From Gymnogyps californianus (Eukaryota; Chordata; Aves; Accipitriformes; Cathartidae), in assembly GCF_018139145.2 (NCBI RefSeq), contig NC_059471.1, forward strand, positions 212,369,494-212,433,493: a stretch of DNA of 64,000 nt, given 5' to 3'. Every line of letters starts with the position of its first letter. The first letter of the stretch is position 1. Positions 35,511 through 49,182 of the stretch are shown here, piece after piece. Under the pieces are notes generated by a model, which did no database searches, was not told the origin of the DNA, and saw only the letters and a program-made list of their open reading frames with translations. The position numbers were made by a program, and so were the translations under genes.

Positions 35511-37345
35511 GAGCAGCACAGCAGACCAGACAGTCAGGGCTTGGTTTGTTTGACCAAACGCAGGTGTCAGTCCAGAAAAGCAGAGGTCTTCCTTAGGTCC
35601 CGTGTCGTATCTGCCAGCCCCATGCCCCAAGCTCAACTTTCAGTGGAGCTGCCTTGCTTTGTGGGCTCTGCTGGCTCTGATGGGAGCCCAGGCACCAAAA
35701 TCCCACAATGTTATTTAAATCCTGTGCCTCAGAGCTGAGCTCTGACATCGACCCGCCACCTCATTTGTTTTTCAAATAAAACGCTGCAAATGCGTGGGGC
35801 TTGGAGGATGCTTTGATTAAATCCACAGTGGAAACCTTTTAGGTACAACGGAGATGCTACATAGATTTCCAGTGACTTTGATAGCCCTGCTTTCCCTGCA
35901 GCCTCTCTACCTTGACGTGCAACCAGGTGTGTTTCCAGACTCAGCTTTTGGCCAGCCGTTGGGCTGCAGTACAAGTCAAAAGCCATAGGGCTGGTGAAGA
36001 AATCTGTGTGTTTTGCTCGAGTCCCTGCACCATCCTGGCCACGCTGCAGGCAGCACTGTACGAGGGCTCAGTTTAACTGGTGGCTCCCAAAGTGAGAAAG
36101 GGGTTTTGTGTGAGCAATGAAGTCACCACAGCAACTACGATTACTTTTGGCGATACACGCTCCCTCTGGACTCATTTCACTCAATGCAGAGGTGACACAA
36201 CACCCAGAAGTCCAGAGGACTGTTCAATAAATATCGACTGCCTTCTGCTCTCTGGGTGGAATAACTCCTCAGGGGGCTTTGGTTCCTCTCTCCTGGTGGC
36301 AATTGGGTGGGAGGCAAAGGGCAAGAGCATGTTGTTCCCCTTCCTGGGAGGGCTGAGGGCTATTCCTGATTTTGGGATTTGAGGAAGGGTATTTTCGCGG
36401 GAAGCGTGGCAATTTGCATGGGCTGGGGGTTGTTTGTCTCCTACAAATTGCTTTGCCCCAGAGCGGTTAGGATGCTGTTTGAAGGGGTGCAGCAATCCCT
36501 GTTCCCCGGTGCGATGGGTTTGTCATCCATAGTAGTGCTGCTCCTGGGCTATGTATGTTTGTCAGATGAAATTTTTCTGCAATTTCCTTGACAGGAGCAG
36601 TGAATGATACACGTTCCCTTGGGAGATATTTCCATGTTTTTACTATTCTTCAGGCTTCTGTGACATTTCCTAAGTCCAGTTGTTGGAGCCTCAGGTTCAA
36701 CCATCTACACGGCCCTGGACCACGTCCCAGCAGGGATCATTTGGCCCTTCAACAGCGAATACATTGACTGCTGCAGCTCATGGTATGCACAGTTTGGGGG
36801 TGGGTTTCTCATGTAAAACCTTAAAACCCACGGTGGAAACCTCCATCATTGGGTGCTCGGTGGCTCCAGGTCCAGCGTTATTTTTCATTCCCAACAATGG
36901 CTTAAAAATGAAGATTAAAAAGAAAACCAAAACTGCTTTTGCCTTCTTTTTAGATAGAGGTACATATAGGACTGAAATTTTCAAGCTTTCAGTGATACAT
37001 AAAGTACACGCATACAACTCCAGGAATGCCGGCTATTAGGAAAAGCACCACTTAGTATGAGTTTCTTGGTAAAATCATGGCAGTTGACAACACCAACCAG
37101 CAAGCACAAGCTACATAAAACCAGCTGCTCTTCTGAGTGTGTTAACACTGCTTGCACTTCTCTGGCCTGAATATTGACATGTCTTTTCAAAATCTCTGGT
37201 CAGCTGTGAAAATTTACACAAAGCAACTCTCGCTGTCCCTGGACTTTAGAGGTCTCTGATGATGCTTGCTGAGAGTGAGGGCTGTTGATGGACAAACCAT
37301 GGAGTCTCCTCCATCTTCATCACAGTGAAAAGAGAGGAGAAGCCA

Positions 37346-37347
<2 letters not shown>

Positions 37348-37378
<31 letters not shown>
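37348..37378. repeat. Homopolymer tract of 31 T
   Basis: Uninterrupted T run. On the minus strand it is poly(A) of a length typical of a retroposed tail, but I find no recognisable retroposed sequence adjoining it. Confidence 0.9.
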
Positions 37379-37383
<5 letters not shown>

Positions 37384-37746
37384 CAGCCTGAAGGTGCATC
37401 TACACAAATGGTTTGATTTTCAGGTTGCCCCTGAGCCATCTGTACTGTGTGCATGGGTGTAGGTTCATTCCCCAGCTTTCAACCAGCTGCTTCTCCCCAG
37501 CGTGCAGCTCTGAGGGTAGTTTGCTCCAGGGACGACTTCTCACCTCTTTTGACTCCACCAAGGCTGGTCCTCTCTGCCCTCACATCCCTCTACACCCCAC
37601 CCCGAGGTAGGCACTGCGTATTTTCAGTAAACTGGGACGCGGTTAAATGAAGATCTTTCTATTTCTGGCCAAAGGAAGAGGGACTGATATCAGGTACCTG
37701 AGATCTGTCACCAACCACTATGGGAAAAGGGAAAGCTATCTTCTCT

Positions 37747-37779
37747 ATTATTGTTGTTGTTGTTGTTGTTATTATTATA
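37747..37779. repeat. (TTG/TTA)n microsatellite
   Basis: Trinucleotide run ATT ATT followed by several GTT and then ATT units. Confidence 0.9.
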
Positions 37780-38129
37780 CTAAGAACCCACTGCGGCCCT
37801 CTTATTATGTTGTTAACGTCAACGTTTTCCCTGTGCACAGCATTCTTCAACCTGGGAAAGACAAAGAATTTTTGATAAAGTTATGCTGATAATGTTGCTA
37901 ATTAGTTTCTCATCTTTAAAAATATGGCTGCAGGCAACTGGAGCGATCTCTTTGTTGCAGGACATTGTAGGCTGAAATGTATAGGTGCTTGATTTCCTCT
38001 GCAGGGATCTCACGATATGCTAATTTGTCCTTGCAGCAGGATTCATTTTTTTAGGTCTTTGCCACTCTATTTTGCAAATCCATTATGTCAAAATATGGTC
38101 AGTCATATGTGCACAAGATGCAGGTCTCC

Positions 38130-38345
38130 ACCAACATATATAGATATGTGTGCATGTTCGCACATATATTAAATAATTATTAATATAGCTATTAAAAATA
38201 AATCCACGGATATGTGTGTATGCATATGTTTATATACACACATTGATATATTTATATTATTTTATATTATTTAATGAAATTAAAAGTTTACTGAAATTAA
38301 ATGTTAATTTTTTATAATTATCTATAATATGTGCATACACATACA
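38130..38345. repeat. AT- and TATG-rich low-complexity block
   Basis: Repeated ATATGTGTG, ATACACAC and TATATTATTTTA words without a fixed period. Confidence 0.6.
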
Positions 38346-41300
38346 CATGAAATTTGACATCTATTTAGGAACTCAGCATGTGAATAGCTAATTGAGCTCA
38401 TAGGGCTTAGCTCTTCTAGGGAACATTTCACTCTCATTTCGCTTAAAATATATAGTTTATAGTCTCTATTCAACACATACAGTTTGCAAGCTTAAGTTGT
38501 ATGCTTGCCTATGCATTTTCCTAACACTTCCATCTGAACTCTTATTATAATTTACTTTCAGTAGCTATCATCTGTCATTTTTAAAAGTTGCATAATAATG
38601 TGGTTAGTTCATATGAAAAATGATGTTTGCTCTAAATTTGGCTACAATTGTGACATTGCTGTTAATATTTTTGTAAGCTTGACACCCACAAGCTGAAAAG
38701 ACAGGCAGTAAGTTTATTTTTTAAACTTCCCTTTCAACCACCTCCCCCTCAATGTAAAAACAAAAAGTCACACAGAAAATTTTCAACACATTCGCTGGAT
38801 TTTCTATGTTCATTTCCAGCAAAATTTCACTGAGGCGAAGGAGAAAGGCTGAGTTCTTTACCCCTTCGGATTAAAAAAAATTGCAGTTTTCAGGTGCTGA
38901 GAATTAAAAATATTCCTTATCCAATGAAAACCATCAGCTGAAACACTGTGCTGTTTCTTCCCTGGTCCTGATGGGACCTCATGGGAAAGAGCCAGAGCAT
39001 CTCGTGCCCTCTCCCCACCAGCGCTGCCTTCTGCATGGAGCACAAAAAGGCACCAAAGGACATTTTTCTTCCTTTTCAAGCTTTCTTAAAGGGGGAAAAA
39101 ATAGGGAGGAAAGGACAATTCCTTGAGTTTGAGGGAGAACATTAGTAACTGGCCCGTTGCGTGAAGACGTGTAATTAATGTTAAGTCGGTCCATGGCAGT
39201 GCTGTGTCAAAACCAGCTCCATCCTCCCAGCTCCCGGCGTATGTCCGGGCTCCTCCTCTGTGCTGGGCCTGTGAATTATTGGCCAATATCAGTTTTTTCC
39301 CTCTCCTTCTCCGGGTGCTGGAGCAAAGTAGCAAAAGGGGCTCACGGTGTTGCATCTTTGCAGAGCTGAGAAATGGGAATGTCTTGTCCCGAGCAGCACC
39401 TTGTGGCCCACAGAGCTGCCAGGAGCTTGAAGATAAATGTCCCAAACATGGAGTTTTGTGGCAAAAATTGTATTCCTCTTGAAATGGCTGAATGGGGTGG
39501 TTTCCTTCTCCATCTTTTTGATTTTGAAAATGATACTTGGAAAAAAAGCAGTTTCTAGTGATTGAAAACCTGTTTTTAGAGCATTTTCAAGAACGCATTT
39601 TGGAAAAGCAGCCATGACATTTTCATTAAAAACAACCCCAACAACTATTTTGGCAACTTTTTTAAAATTCAGGTTTTTTCAATTTTCTTTCTCTTTACCG
39701 CTTTTGCCTTGGTTACTCTCCTGAAAAACCAGCTGTGGCAGAAGGAAAAGTTTTGCGTATCTTTTCCTTCTTGTTATCCAAAAAACTTATAAAACGGTTG
39801 TGAATCACACTGAAAAAGATTCTCAGTTTTCAGTAATAGGGCCAAACCAAACAATAATTCTAAATGACGTTCTTTCTAGGTCTGTCTTGAGCAAGAACAA
39901 ACAAGCTTTCCTAACTAGACCAGTTCAGTCCCTGCTCAAAAATAGTTGGAGATCACATGGAAGCTTTTTTATCATCTTGATGGTATTGCTTCTATTTGGA
40001 GTCTTAAAATTTCATATGACAGCGGAAAATTAGGAAATCTCAGAAAAGGAAACATTAAACTCTTGTGAGCTTTGGGGAGGCTCTTTTGCTTCTTTTTTTT
40101 TGTTTGTTTTCTGATTCCAAACTATTTACTGGATTCTACTCAAAACTGCAAAGTGTTGTTTTACCTGTTGCTGCTCTTTTCAGGGAGCAAACTCTCCTCC
40201 CCTAAGCTCATGGGCTTGTGGTGGGAAAGGCGAGAGGGTGTGCGGGCAGGGAGTTAGGACCGGGGGAGTTATTTCTGTGGGGCCAGCGTGAGTTCAGCAA
40301 AGGTTGACTGTGACCTAGAGCAGTTGCCAGCTCATCTGTCATGGATGTACAGAGAGTTGGTGGTGACATTTTTCATCCGTCAGGAAACACGCTATCCCAA
40401 ATGTCACAGGTCATTTTTTTAATGTTTTTAATTTTTTTGCTAGCTGTTCCCCGTTTGCTGTTGTAATGGCTGGGGATAATGGAGCTCTTGTGCTGTACAC
40501 ACCTCCCCTCCGACCCAAGATGAGCCTGAATCAGGAGCTGCGAAGGCCATGTAGGTCCCATGCACACATGGCTCGCACCAAGCTGGCTTGGGTTTGTGGT
40601 GCCCAGGGAGAGCTCAAGGAGCCCCAGCCAACCTTCTGGAGACCACCGCAGGCCTGTCCCAGGCTACATGGGCAAGAGCTGCCTTTAGCTTTTTTTTCTG
40701 TTTCTTCTCTTGACGGGAACAGAAAATCAGGTCTTCCCTCTGTGCTTGGACTCTCACTCTTTCTGCATCCAATGGAAATGGCATGGTTACTCTGAATAAA
40801 CACACATTCAGCTAAAACAACCTGTCTTCTCAGGGACTTGCTTTTTCCCAGAGCCTGAGCCTCCCTGAACGCGTGGGAGCTGCAGGAACATGTCCCTTAT
40901 TCAAGAGCATGTTTATATCAACAGCTCGTTAGTGATGCGATGAGTGGTGCCGCAGTTGCACGGTGGGGAAAAACATGGGAGCACATGGGGTTGCAGGAGC
41001 ACTGGGTTTACTTTGGATGGGGATGGGACATGACTATTTGGATGCAGGATGAACTGGGGAGGCCATGAGAGACTGGAGACGGGAAGGATGACCTTAGGGA
41101 AGGAGGGGTTAGATAATAAATGATGAGGCTGCCAGTGGCAAAGGCAAAAGGGGATTCTGGATGAAAAGGCAATTATTTCATCAAAGAGGAAGGGGAGGGG
41201 AATAAATACGAGGGGGAATGACAGACTGGTGCTCTGGAGTTGCCTCCCTCTGCCTGGTGGGACCATGGCCACCTGCACTACCTGTCAGTTACTGTCTCAT

Positions 41301-43016
41301 ACCAACTTCTCTGCTGCCTAATTGCTCCCACCTTTATTTCACCCAGCGGTTCCTTGTCTTTTGATTGACTGGTTGGTTGTCCATTCTTCAGATCACTTTC
41401 TCCATCAGTTGTCACCCACTGGCCTTCTTGTCAGCACATTTGTTATTTCAGTCCCCACCATCTCCCCCGCCGTTCTCCTGAGATGTTTCACTGGCACTGG
41501 TTGGCCCTAGATTGCCAAATCCTGACTCTGCTCTCACCAGACAACCACATTTAATGTCTTTACTAACTACTCATGCCCCATCCTGACATCCTCTATGGTT
41601 GAGGATGAGTGGGCAGGCACTGAAGGCCACTCTGGGACCCACAGGCACGGGGAGGCTGGCTGGGCCAGGGAGATGCTGGTTGGCTTTCACCACATGTGCA
41701 TGTAGAGGTGTAGAAGTGAAACCCATCGCAGCTGTTCATCCTGCCTCTTCATTTTGACTCTGATACAGCTACAAGGAGAAACGGCCATCTCTTGGCCTCC
41801 GTCAGTCGGGATGACCTCTCCTCTGAGACTCCTAAGGGCGAGTCTTTGCACCTGAAAGCCAATTCGATATAAAAGCCTTGGACATCTAAAACCATAATTA
41901 GACTTTAACTAAGCACTCCTCTTCCCTCCCCTCCCAGTCTCACTGACCTGGGGGCTGACCCCACCTCTCCTTCAGGACAGAGGACACGGGCATCTTCACA
42001 ACAGTGGGAAGTCTACTGCAAATCATGGCAAAGCTCTTTTAGCAGTCACTTGCATTTTTGCCAGGTTGGAACCCACCGCCATGGGCTTGCAGGGAGCCCA
42101 GCAGCCCCGTGCCTCGGGGAGAAGGCAACTGCCTCCCTTACCACAGCCATTGCACAACTGTGGGAGTGTTTCCCATGCTGGGCTGGGTGCCCCAGAGTGA
42201 TTGCACACCCCCTTGGGATCAGGGCTCAGCTGAAATGGGAGATGGGAACGTTATTTTTACCTCATGTTGAGGAGTCTCTTTTACCTCTGACTAGTTCCCC
42301 TTTGCAGGAGATTTTGTACATGAGGCTTCATCAAAGAATAAAAATTGATGCCTTCTAGCACGTCTCCCACACATGCACTCAACAGCTGACAGCTTCATCA
42401 CTGGGTGACGTGGCAGAGAGCCTGGACGGCGCAGAGGAGGAATGGGGGCCACCCTAGGGACCTCGCAGCCACCGCAAGCAGCCCGGGGTCTTGTGTGTGC
42501 AGAGGAGGACGTGTCCTGGCAAACAACTATTGCTTGTTGATTGTGCAGAGCAGGTATTTTTTGCATATCTACTTAACAGCTAGAGGAAGGGTGGGAGAAG
42601 ATGTTTTTATCACTTAAGAGTGATGTGCTGTTTCTCCAGGGGGTTTCCTTCTGCAACACGCAGAGGCTCAGGGTTGGCGAGTGGGTAAGTATTCCCTCCT
42701 CGCGGGCCCAGAGTAGGAGGTTCAGAGATCCTAGAAATCCTGGCCGAAGGGCTCAGGCTGTGATGTTCAGTTATGTTAAGAGGGATGTTAGCATATTTAA
42801 TACTGATCCTGCCATGCACACTTTTCACAGATAAGAGGTCTTTTCCCTGGGCAATGAGTCCATGGGGTGGTCGGGTATTGCCTGGGTCACTATAGGTGTT
42901 TTTGCACAACTTTTCAGGCAGCATGAGCTCTGCCATGCTGGCTGAAAGCCGCCTAGCAAAGGATGTCTTTCATCTGCGCCACATTAACCATGGCCAAGGG
43001 GCTTTTTTTTTTTCAG

Positions 43017-43194
43017 GGCACGAACGGCATGATATCAGGGCAGCCCACAGAGCCATGCACTTGGTGGAGCTGGCTGTATCTGTCAGGCTGAGGGAGAAAC
43101 GAGTCCTCCGGCTCCAAGATTTGCATAATGGGTTTTATGTCTTTAAAGAAAACAGGTTGTATATGCCAGGAAACTCACCTGAGCTACCGTTTGG
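43017..43194 (+). other. Exon-like cassette (strong acceptor, open 178 bases, donor), unverified
   Basis: A run of T ending in TTTCAG at 43016 is followed by an open stretch that ends at GTGAGG (donor at 43195), with GAG|GTAACG as an alternative donor five bases later. The open frame runs through RAAHRAMHLVELAVSVRLRE and continues basic and hydrophobic; no family is recognised. The frame stop TGA overlaps the donor itself. Confidence 0.2.
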
Positions 43195-43409
43195 GTGAGG
43201 TAACGAATGCCAAACACATTAAGTACAAATCATTTGCTCATTTATTTTCATTCTAAGCCGGAGCCAATTATAATCATAAAAAAGAATGAAACATCAGGAA
43301 TTAAAGCCCTACCTTCATGTCTGGCCATGCAAGGTGGTGCAGCTCAACCTGCTGAGAGTCCTTCACAAGTGAAAGCATGGAAATACCCTCAGAAGGTGGG
43401 ATTCAACAA

Positions 43410-43590
43410 AAGAGACACCAGAGTGGGATTTGGGAGGCCTGGGTTAGCTGTTGGCCTTTGCCATCTCTTTCCACTCTTTGCCTGACTCATCTCTTTGGAC
43501 TCCAGGTTCTTTGGGACATGGGTTGTCTCTTCCCATCCATCTGCAGAGTGTCTTGGGGCTCATCTCTGTGCTGTTAGTGTTATAAGCAGC
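43410..43590 (+). mobile_element. Possible MIR/L2-type tail remnant
   Basis: GGCCTGGGTTAGCTG and, further on, TCTTTGGACTCCAGGTTCTT, GGGACATGGGTTGTCTCTTC and CATCTGCAGAGTGTCTTGGG recall the old amniote GGGCAGGGACTGTCTCTT...GTACAGxGCCTxGCACA motif of L2/MIR-like 3' ends. Weak similarity. Confidence 0.35.
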
Positions 43591-46500
43591 ATTTCCACTG
43601 CACTGAAAACACTGCAAGTCCAAAGGTATTTTGTGAAATGGATCAAATATCTAAAAACAAATGATGACATTTCCCAATAAATAACCTCCTTAAATATTTA
43701 ATTTCAGCTTGGTGAAAACATTTTGCTTTGAACTGTTCCTGACTGAAAGAGGTCAGTCCTTTTAAAATTTCTTTTTATATTTTTTTGGAAATCTCACATA
43801 AAAATAATTTTCAGGTTAGGGAAATTGCTTTTGTTGAATGTCAACAACATTTTGCTACCATTTCTATTGCATTGCGACCCTGAAAAAGCTGTCTCTGAAC
43901 TGCTTTTCACTGTGGCTGCAGATGACTGGTGGCAGTTGCATTCTCGTCCTACAAGTGGCTGAATTTTAGTAGTGGAGTGAGAGATCCCCAGTAGCCATTA
44001 AAGTCAACGTTCATCATCAGTTACTTTATTCTAGTGGCTTAGAGAGTGCAATTTTCATTTCTTGAAGAAGAAACTGCTATAATCCTGTGTCTCCTCTATC
44101 ATCTGAGAGTATACTGGAGCTTCCATTAATCACTATAAGTTGCTGAGAAATCGTAGGCAGAAAAGCACTTGAAAGAGCAAAATACTCTAAACGCTACAAA
44201 CTTAAACAAGAAAAACTCAAAATCGCTGTAAAAATCAACTTCAGAATTGCAAGTTATAATTATTTTATGCTGCTTGTGACTGGGATCTCATGGATGAAAA
44301 AGAGCAGATTCAGGCTTTATTGGCTCACTGTATTTGTTTGATTGCTCCCTCTTAGCTCAAGTCAATGTCATCCAAGATATACCATCAAGAAGACATCAAA
44401 GGTTGCGTTCTGATCAAAAGTGACCAAATCCAAAAATCACATCTGAATTCACATTTTCAGCTCTGGGCAGCAGTACTGCAAAATGCCATGGTAAGGGGAG
44501 TTTGAAAATCCCTGCTGACGCTCTGTTTTCTGGCTGGAAAAGAGTTTTTAGAAGTTTATTTTCCATAGTGAAGAGAAGGGATGAGGAGAAAACTCTGAGT
44601 TTGCCTAAATTGCCTAAGAGTCCTTATTTGGGATTATTTCCCCTTCAGCATGTGCTTTCTAGTTCCAGAACAGCAACAGGTGGTAGGGAAAAAGATCAGC
44701 AATACGATAATGGGAAACAGCATTATAGAAACTATACCTTTTATAACTCACGTAAAGAGATCCTTTATGCTGCAGTGTCCCTGGGAAGGGGAAATGTCAT
44801 GCCTGTTATTTATCTACCTGACCAGGACATTGACCTTTTTATTACAGGAGGCATTTTGAGATTGTCCCAAAGAAGACAGGAGGCTGTAGGCAGCATTTGA
44901 ACTCCCGATCTGAGCGGTCTTTTTCCCCGAAGAAGACTGAGGATAATATCTGGAGGGTCAATGCCTCCTTTCAAGGCCACGTGGCCAAAATTCATGACCC
45001 AGTTTCAGTATCTGCAAAATCCCAATGGAAGCAGGTGGGTAATTACTTTTTTTAATTGCTTACCCCTTGCTTATGGGCTGATCTTTGTTTAAATGTGTTT
45101 GTTATTCTGAATAATCTGCTAAATGGGTTTGTGCAAAAAACCCCTTTGGATTCAGCTCCCGTGGTGTTGCTGAGTGCCAGGCACCAAACACAAAGTACAA
45201 CATTTGTGCTGTGTCATCAGCTTCCTCTGTTGCTGGGTGTTATTGCTTCTCCATGGCTGGATGCTTCTATCTTTTAAAGCAGAACAATCAGGAATAAAGA
45301 ATGTCAAATGAGAAATGAACTATGAAGGACAAATATTTCCATTTCTGCACAAATAACCTGTCCTTGTTAGCCTTGGATGATGGTCCGTGTGCAAAAAAAA
45401 ACCCCAAACCATTATCCAAGTACCTGGATTGCATGTTTATTTATGAAACATAAAGGCAGTTCCTGGCTTGCAAGCCCAGAAAGGATCATTGTCTTATCTA
45501 ATTTGCTCTCCTCTGTAGGAAGCCCATCATTTCCACCCTGTTTCCTGTTTGAGGTTGTGTCAGGTTTCAACTTCCCATCATAGCTGGTTCAACCATGCAA
45601 ACGAATTCCTACAACTCTACATGACATGTCAGTTCATAAAGATGACACTGGCAGGTCAGAAGAACTCGAAAGATTATGTTTGTGCCAGGGTGTAAGCCTG
45701 AGCACAGGTTTTGTGTGATCAGCTTGATGGAGGTGGCCTGTCCCGTAAAGATGGAAGCCTTTTCAAAGATTGCAGGTTAGTCACCCCTGATCACCAAGAA
45801 CATTAAAAGTCTGTGCCTCCATGCTTTGGAGTGACTGATGACAGTTCAGTACGGGAGATGATAAAAAGATCTGTCTGTAGCTCTGACTAATTAAGAATTT
45901 ACTGCTGCATCTTATGCACCAAGTGCCAATGATGGTGAACACAATATATGGTTAGTTTATGACGCTGGTTTTCCTTGTCATATATGAATCGCCAGAAATA
46001 AGCTTAAAAAAAGATGAAGCAGTGATGCTAGCAATAATTAAATAACACTGAACTAGAAGCTGGTAGCTACGTGACACTGTTTCTGCTGAACTGTGTTTGG
46101 TCATTTATGATTTGTAAATGCAAGTAGTGCTGACTCTGGGAATCCTTTGTAAAGAGACCCGTTGCTTTTACTTTTGTCACTGAAAGAATAATACAGATAC
46201 ATTTGGAACAACGGGACTACAACACAGTTTTACCTGTCTCCCAGGCACAGGATGATGCTCCTGAATACTGCGCTACAGACTCGTATTTGAATGAGGCTAT
46301 TGTCTGGAAACAGAACAAACTAATTTCTCGTTTCTCCATTTATTAGCCCATTGTGTGAAAAAGTTTTTCATGTTTTAATTCACTCTGCATTAACAGAGTG
46401 TTCAAATTTCTGACCCTCAGGCCACATCCTGCCTTACTGCTTTCACCTCTTCAAAGAAAGAATTATGAGTAAAACCTACTTCTACTCTGAAAATGGTGGA

Positions 46501-47654
46501 CACAGAAAAGGGCATGTTCTCACCTGTGTAAGCCTGGATGCTTTTTGTGTGTTGAGAGTTATGTTTTATGGCTGGGGAAGAGCATGCAATTTTTACTGCT
46601 ATCAGCCCCGGTGTACTAGCAGAACTCAGGAACTGGAGCCTTTTCTATCTTCTGCATCATCTGAAAGAATTGATCATTAATTTCTAATTGTAGGACACAC
46701 AGTGTAATCCCACCGCTGTCAGACTGTGCTCTTGCTTACCCATGTGTAACCTCCAGGAGACACTTTATTACTCTTGATGGATGAGCCTGGAAGAACTCAT
46801 CTTGACTTTCAGATCCTAAGCTGCATTTACAGCCCTGGAAGATGAGAATGTGGAGGAGAAACATTTTGCTAGTAAACAGAGCAAATGAACATACAATAAA
46901 CCTCTGAGACACAGTAATCCCAGAAACCCATGACACTATTAATAATGGGTCCTTTTCAAAGTGAAACCACACTTCATGCCCCAAAGCCTCCAGAATTATG
47001 TTTGGGTAAGCTGCAGACATCACATTCCTTGGAGGGCAATAGCTTGTATCTTCCATTTCTCTGATGCCGCTTATTTTTTCCGTTTATCAGAGATGGATAC
47101 GGTTCCCTTAAGAATCCTCATTTAAGTAGCTTAAATCTTTTTCCACTTTACACTTATTGATCTTCTGGGCACAATGGGTATTCTAGTTAGTGGAAAATTT
47201 TAGGGTTTTGCAGTTAGTTTTTATTCTCAGGAAGGATGAAAGGAGAAATTTTGACCTGTTGATAGAGAGGGTGTGAGTGTCTTTACACGTAAATGTACGT
47301 GTTCCACTTCCTACCTATACCAGCTTTATATATGATGGATAACAGAGGCACTTATCTGTGTGGAACAAAAAACCCAACACCCATGGTGGTTCCATATTTG
47401 AGCCTGAGTGAAGATCTGAGCCACCAGGATATCACGTGTCTGGGCTTATTGTCTCTGTTATTGCCCCTCAGTCCTCATCTTCCCAACTTGAGAGTATTTC
47501 CCGAAACAAAAGTTTTTATCAGCCATCTCTGTGTGTTGTTGCGTGTGACTGTAGGCAATGACTACATGCTCTTCGACAGACCATGCTCGGGTAGGGCCCT
47601 ATGTAGGTTTCCTCCACAAATTTTTAAATCGAACCAAGAAACTGCTACAGAACC

Positions 47655-47725
47655 TCAAAAGTACTTAGATGCCCTCTGCCTCCTTAAACACCTAATTTGG
47701 GTGTCAGTTAACAAAGTGACCTCTG
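47655..47725. repeat. Ancient amniote repeat fragment
   Basis: GTACTTAGATGCCCTCTGCC, CACCTAATTTGGGTGTCAGT and TAACAAAGTGACCTCTGAGG resemble the same old GGTGCCTAAxTTTGGGTGCC...AAAGTGAC repeat class as at 35420-35510. It overlaps the end of an otherwise featureless open frame. Confidence 0.4.
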
Positions 47726-47929
47726 AGGACTTAAATGTTCAGCAGTAGCTGTGATTAAAGCTCATGGTACCCAAAACTCATTGGGACAAGGCTTGCAGGT
47801 CACCCTCTTCTCCTGCCCCCTGCACATCCTGAGACCAGTCAGAAGATTTGCAGCCAATGTAAAAGGTTTTTCTTCCATCACGGATGGAGCTCTGCCCAAG
47901 TCCTTGCGGATGGGGACCTGATGTAGCAT

Positions 47930-48030
47930 ACGTGTGCTCAAGTTCCTGGCTTTAATGGCCAATGCAGAGTTTTGAGTTGGGTCCATGCCATCCGTGGTAA
48001 GTGCTCTAACCGCACTAGGGAGCTGCCTAT
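47930..48030 (-). mobile_element. tRNA-derived SINE remnant, antisense
   Basis: Read on the minus strand, the segment gives TAGTGCGGTTAGAGCACTTA, an A-box-like tRNA head, followed by a degenerate stretch with GGACCCAACTCAAAACTCTG where the B box would lie. This order is typical of old amniote tRNA-SINEs (GGTTAGAGCAC...GGTTCAAxTCC). Diverged. Confidence 0.45.
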
Positions 48031-48448
48031 CTGCAGTGAGTTTTCTCACACTCAGTCTGAGCTTAGGAACCAAATCCTAGCTCAGCCATCATGGCTCAGG
48101 TGCACAAAGCACAAGAGATGCCTCCTCCCCATCCAGGCAGGGCTGCACCCGGGGCCTGCATTGTCCTTCCTTGGGAGGAGGCACATTAGCACCGAGGAAT
48201 TCATCCCCACGTTTGGTACTGCAATGCCCACATCCCATCTGAGGGAGCGGAGTGGGATCTACTGCTGCTGCGGAGTCGCCTGCCCAGAGTTTATAGCTGG
48301 GACATTGGGCCACTGCTCTAGTTGTCAGTTTAGCAGTTTTCAGTGCTTTGGTAGACTGTATTTCTGAAAATTGGCCTTCCTGCTTTACAAGTGTTATTGA
48401 TTATAATGTGAGTTGTATTGCAGCTGGAACTGTAATAGACTCATAAGG

Positions 48449-48449
<1 letters not shown>

Positions 48450-48480
<31 letters not shown>
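48450..48480. repeat. (ATTTTTT)n low-complexity run
   Basis: T-rich run with A every six to seven bases. Confidence 0.8.
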
Positions 48481-48481
<1 letters not shown>

Positions 48482-49125
48482 ACCAGACTTGGGGGTTAAG
48501 TGCATACTACATTATGCCATTATTATAGCTTCAATATTGTTATTTTTCTTTAACTGGGATTGTTTATTATGCATGTGTTGAAGCACAAACGTGGAACAAA
48601 TGAATCTGATATCAAATTAATGCTGCGATCACGTTTCCCCCCCTTCCCCCTTTAGTTGCCATAACAATCTGTGATCTTGAAGCAACAATAAAATTAGAAT
48701 TGCATTAAAGGTGTTTACATCATGTACACTCTGTATCCCATTATTATTTTTCACTGTAATAAAAGCATTGAGTATTTGCTTTGGAAGAGAACACCGTTAC
48801 AGCTCTTGCCTTGCCATGTCTCACGTTGCTTTTTGCAGCCAAAAGTTGTTTGTTCTGAGAAGAGGGAAGGGTATTCTGGGCTGGAACTTTTGGAGGAGGG
48901 GTGATTTCATTTATGTTTTTCAAGATAATGTTTGTCTTTTACTTGTAGGATGCAGTCTTGGCTGTGCTACCTTTGAATTTCAGAACTTCAAAGAAATGCA
49001 TCTCTGCTTTTAAATGTGTTGCAAATCTCCACCCCTACTGTTGTGGAAAGTACATCTTCTAGCTCTTCCCCTTACTGACAAAAAGCAAAGTAAAGCAACG
49101 TGTGTGCAAAAAAGAGATTTCATCG

Positions 49126-49182
49126 GTGCGTATGTGTGCATGTGCATGGGTGCGTATGTGTGCGTACAAATGTATGTATATG
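49126..49182. repeat. Imperfect tandem of a TG-rich unit
   Basis: GGTGCGTATGTGTGC occurs twice about 23 bases apart inside a TG/CATG-rich stretch, followed by TGTATGTATATG. Confidence 0.7.

Larger units (their letters stand above)
35101..43016. other. Intergenic sequence, AT-rich in the middle, no recognised gene
   Basis: No named gene. 38100-38345 is AT/GT-rich low complexity. 40960-41230 is markedly purine-rich on the + strand with several G runs. Open frames at 35729-35986 (-), 36181-36495 (-), 39086-39445 (-), 40466-40795 (+), 40913-41278 (-) and 42610-42936 (-) lack known domains. Confidence 0.5.

Noticed and set aside
37348..37378. T31 as the poly(A) tail of a processed pseudogene on the minus strand
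   Set aside because: The adjoining sequence shows no gene-like content and no flanking target duplication was found by eye.
47293..47748. Plus-strand frame of 151 codons
   Set aside because: Its 3' part overlaps an old repeat fragment, the composition is Leu/Cys/His-rich like chance frames, and there is no splice or domain support.
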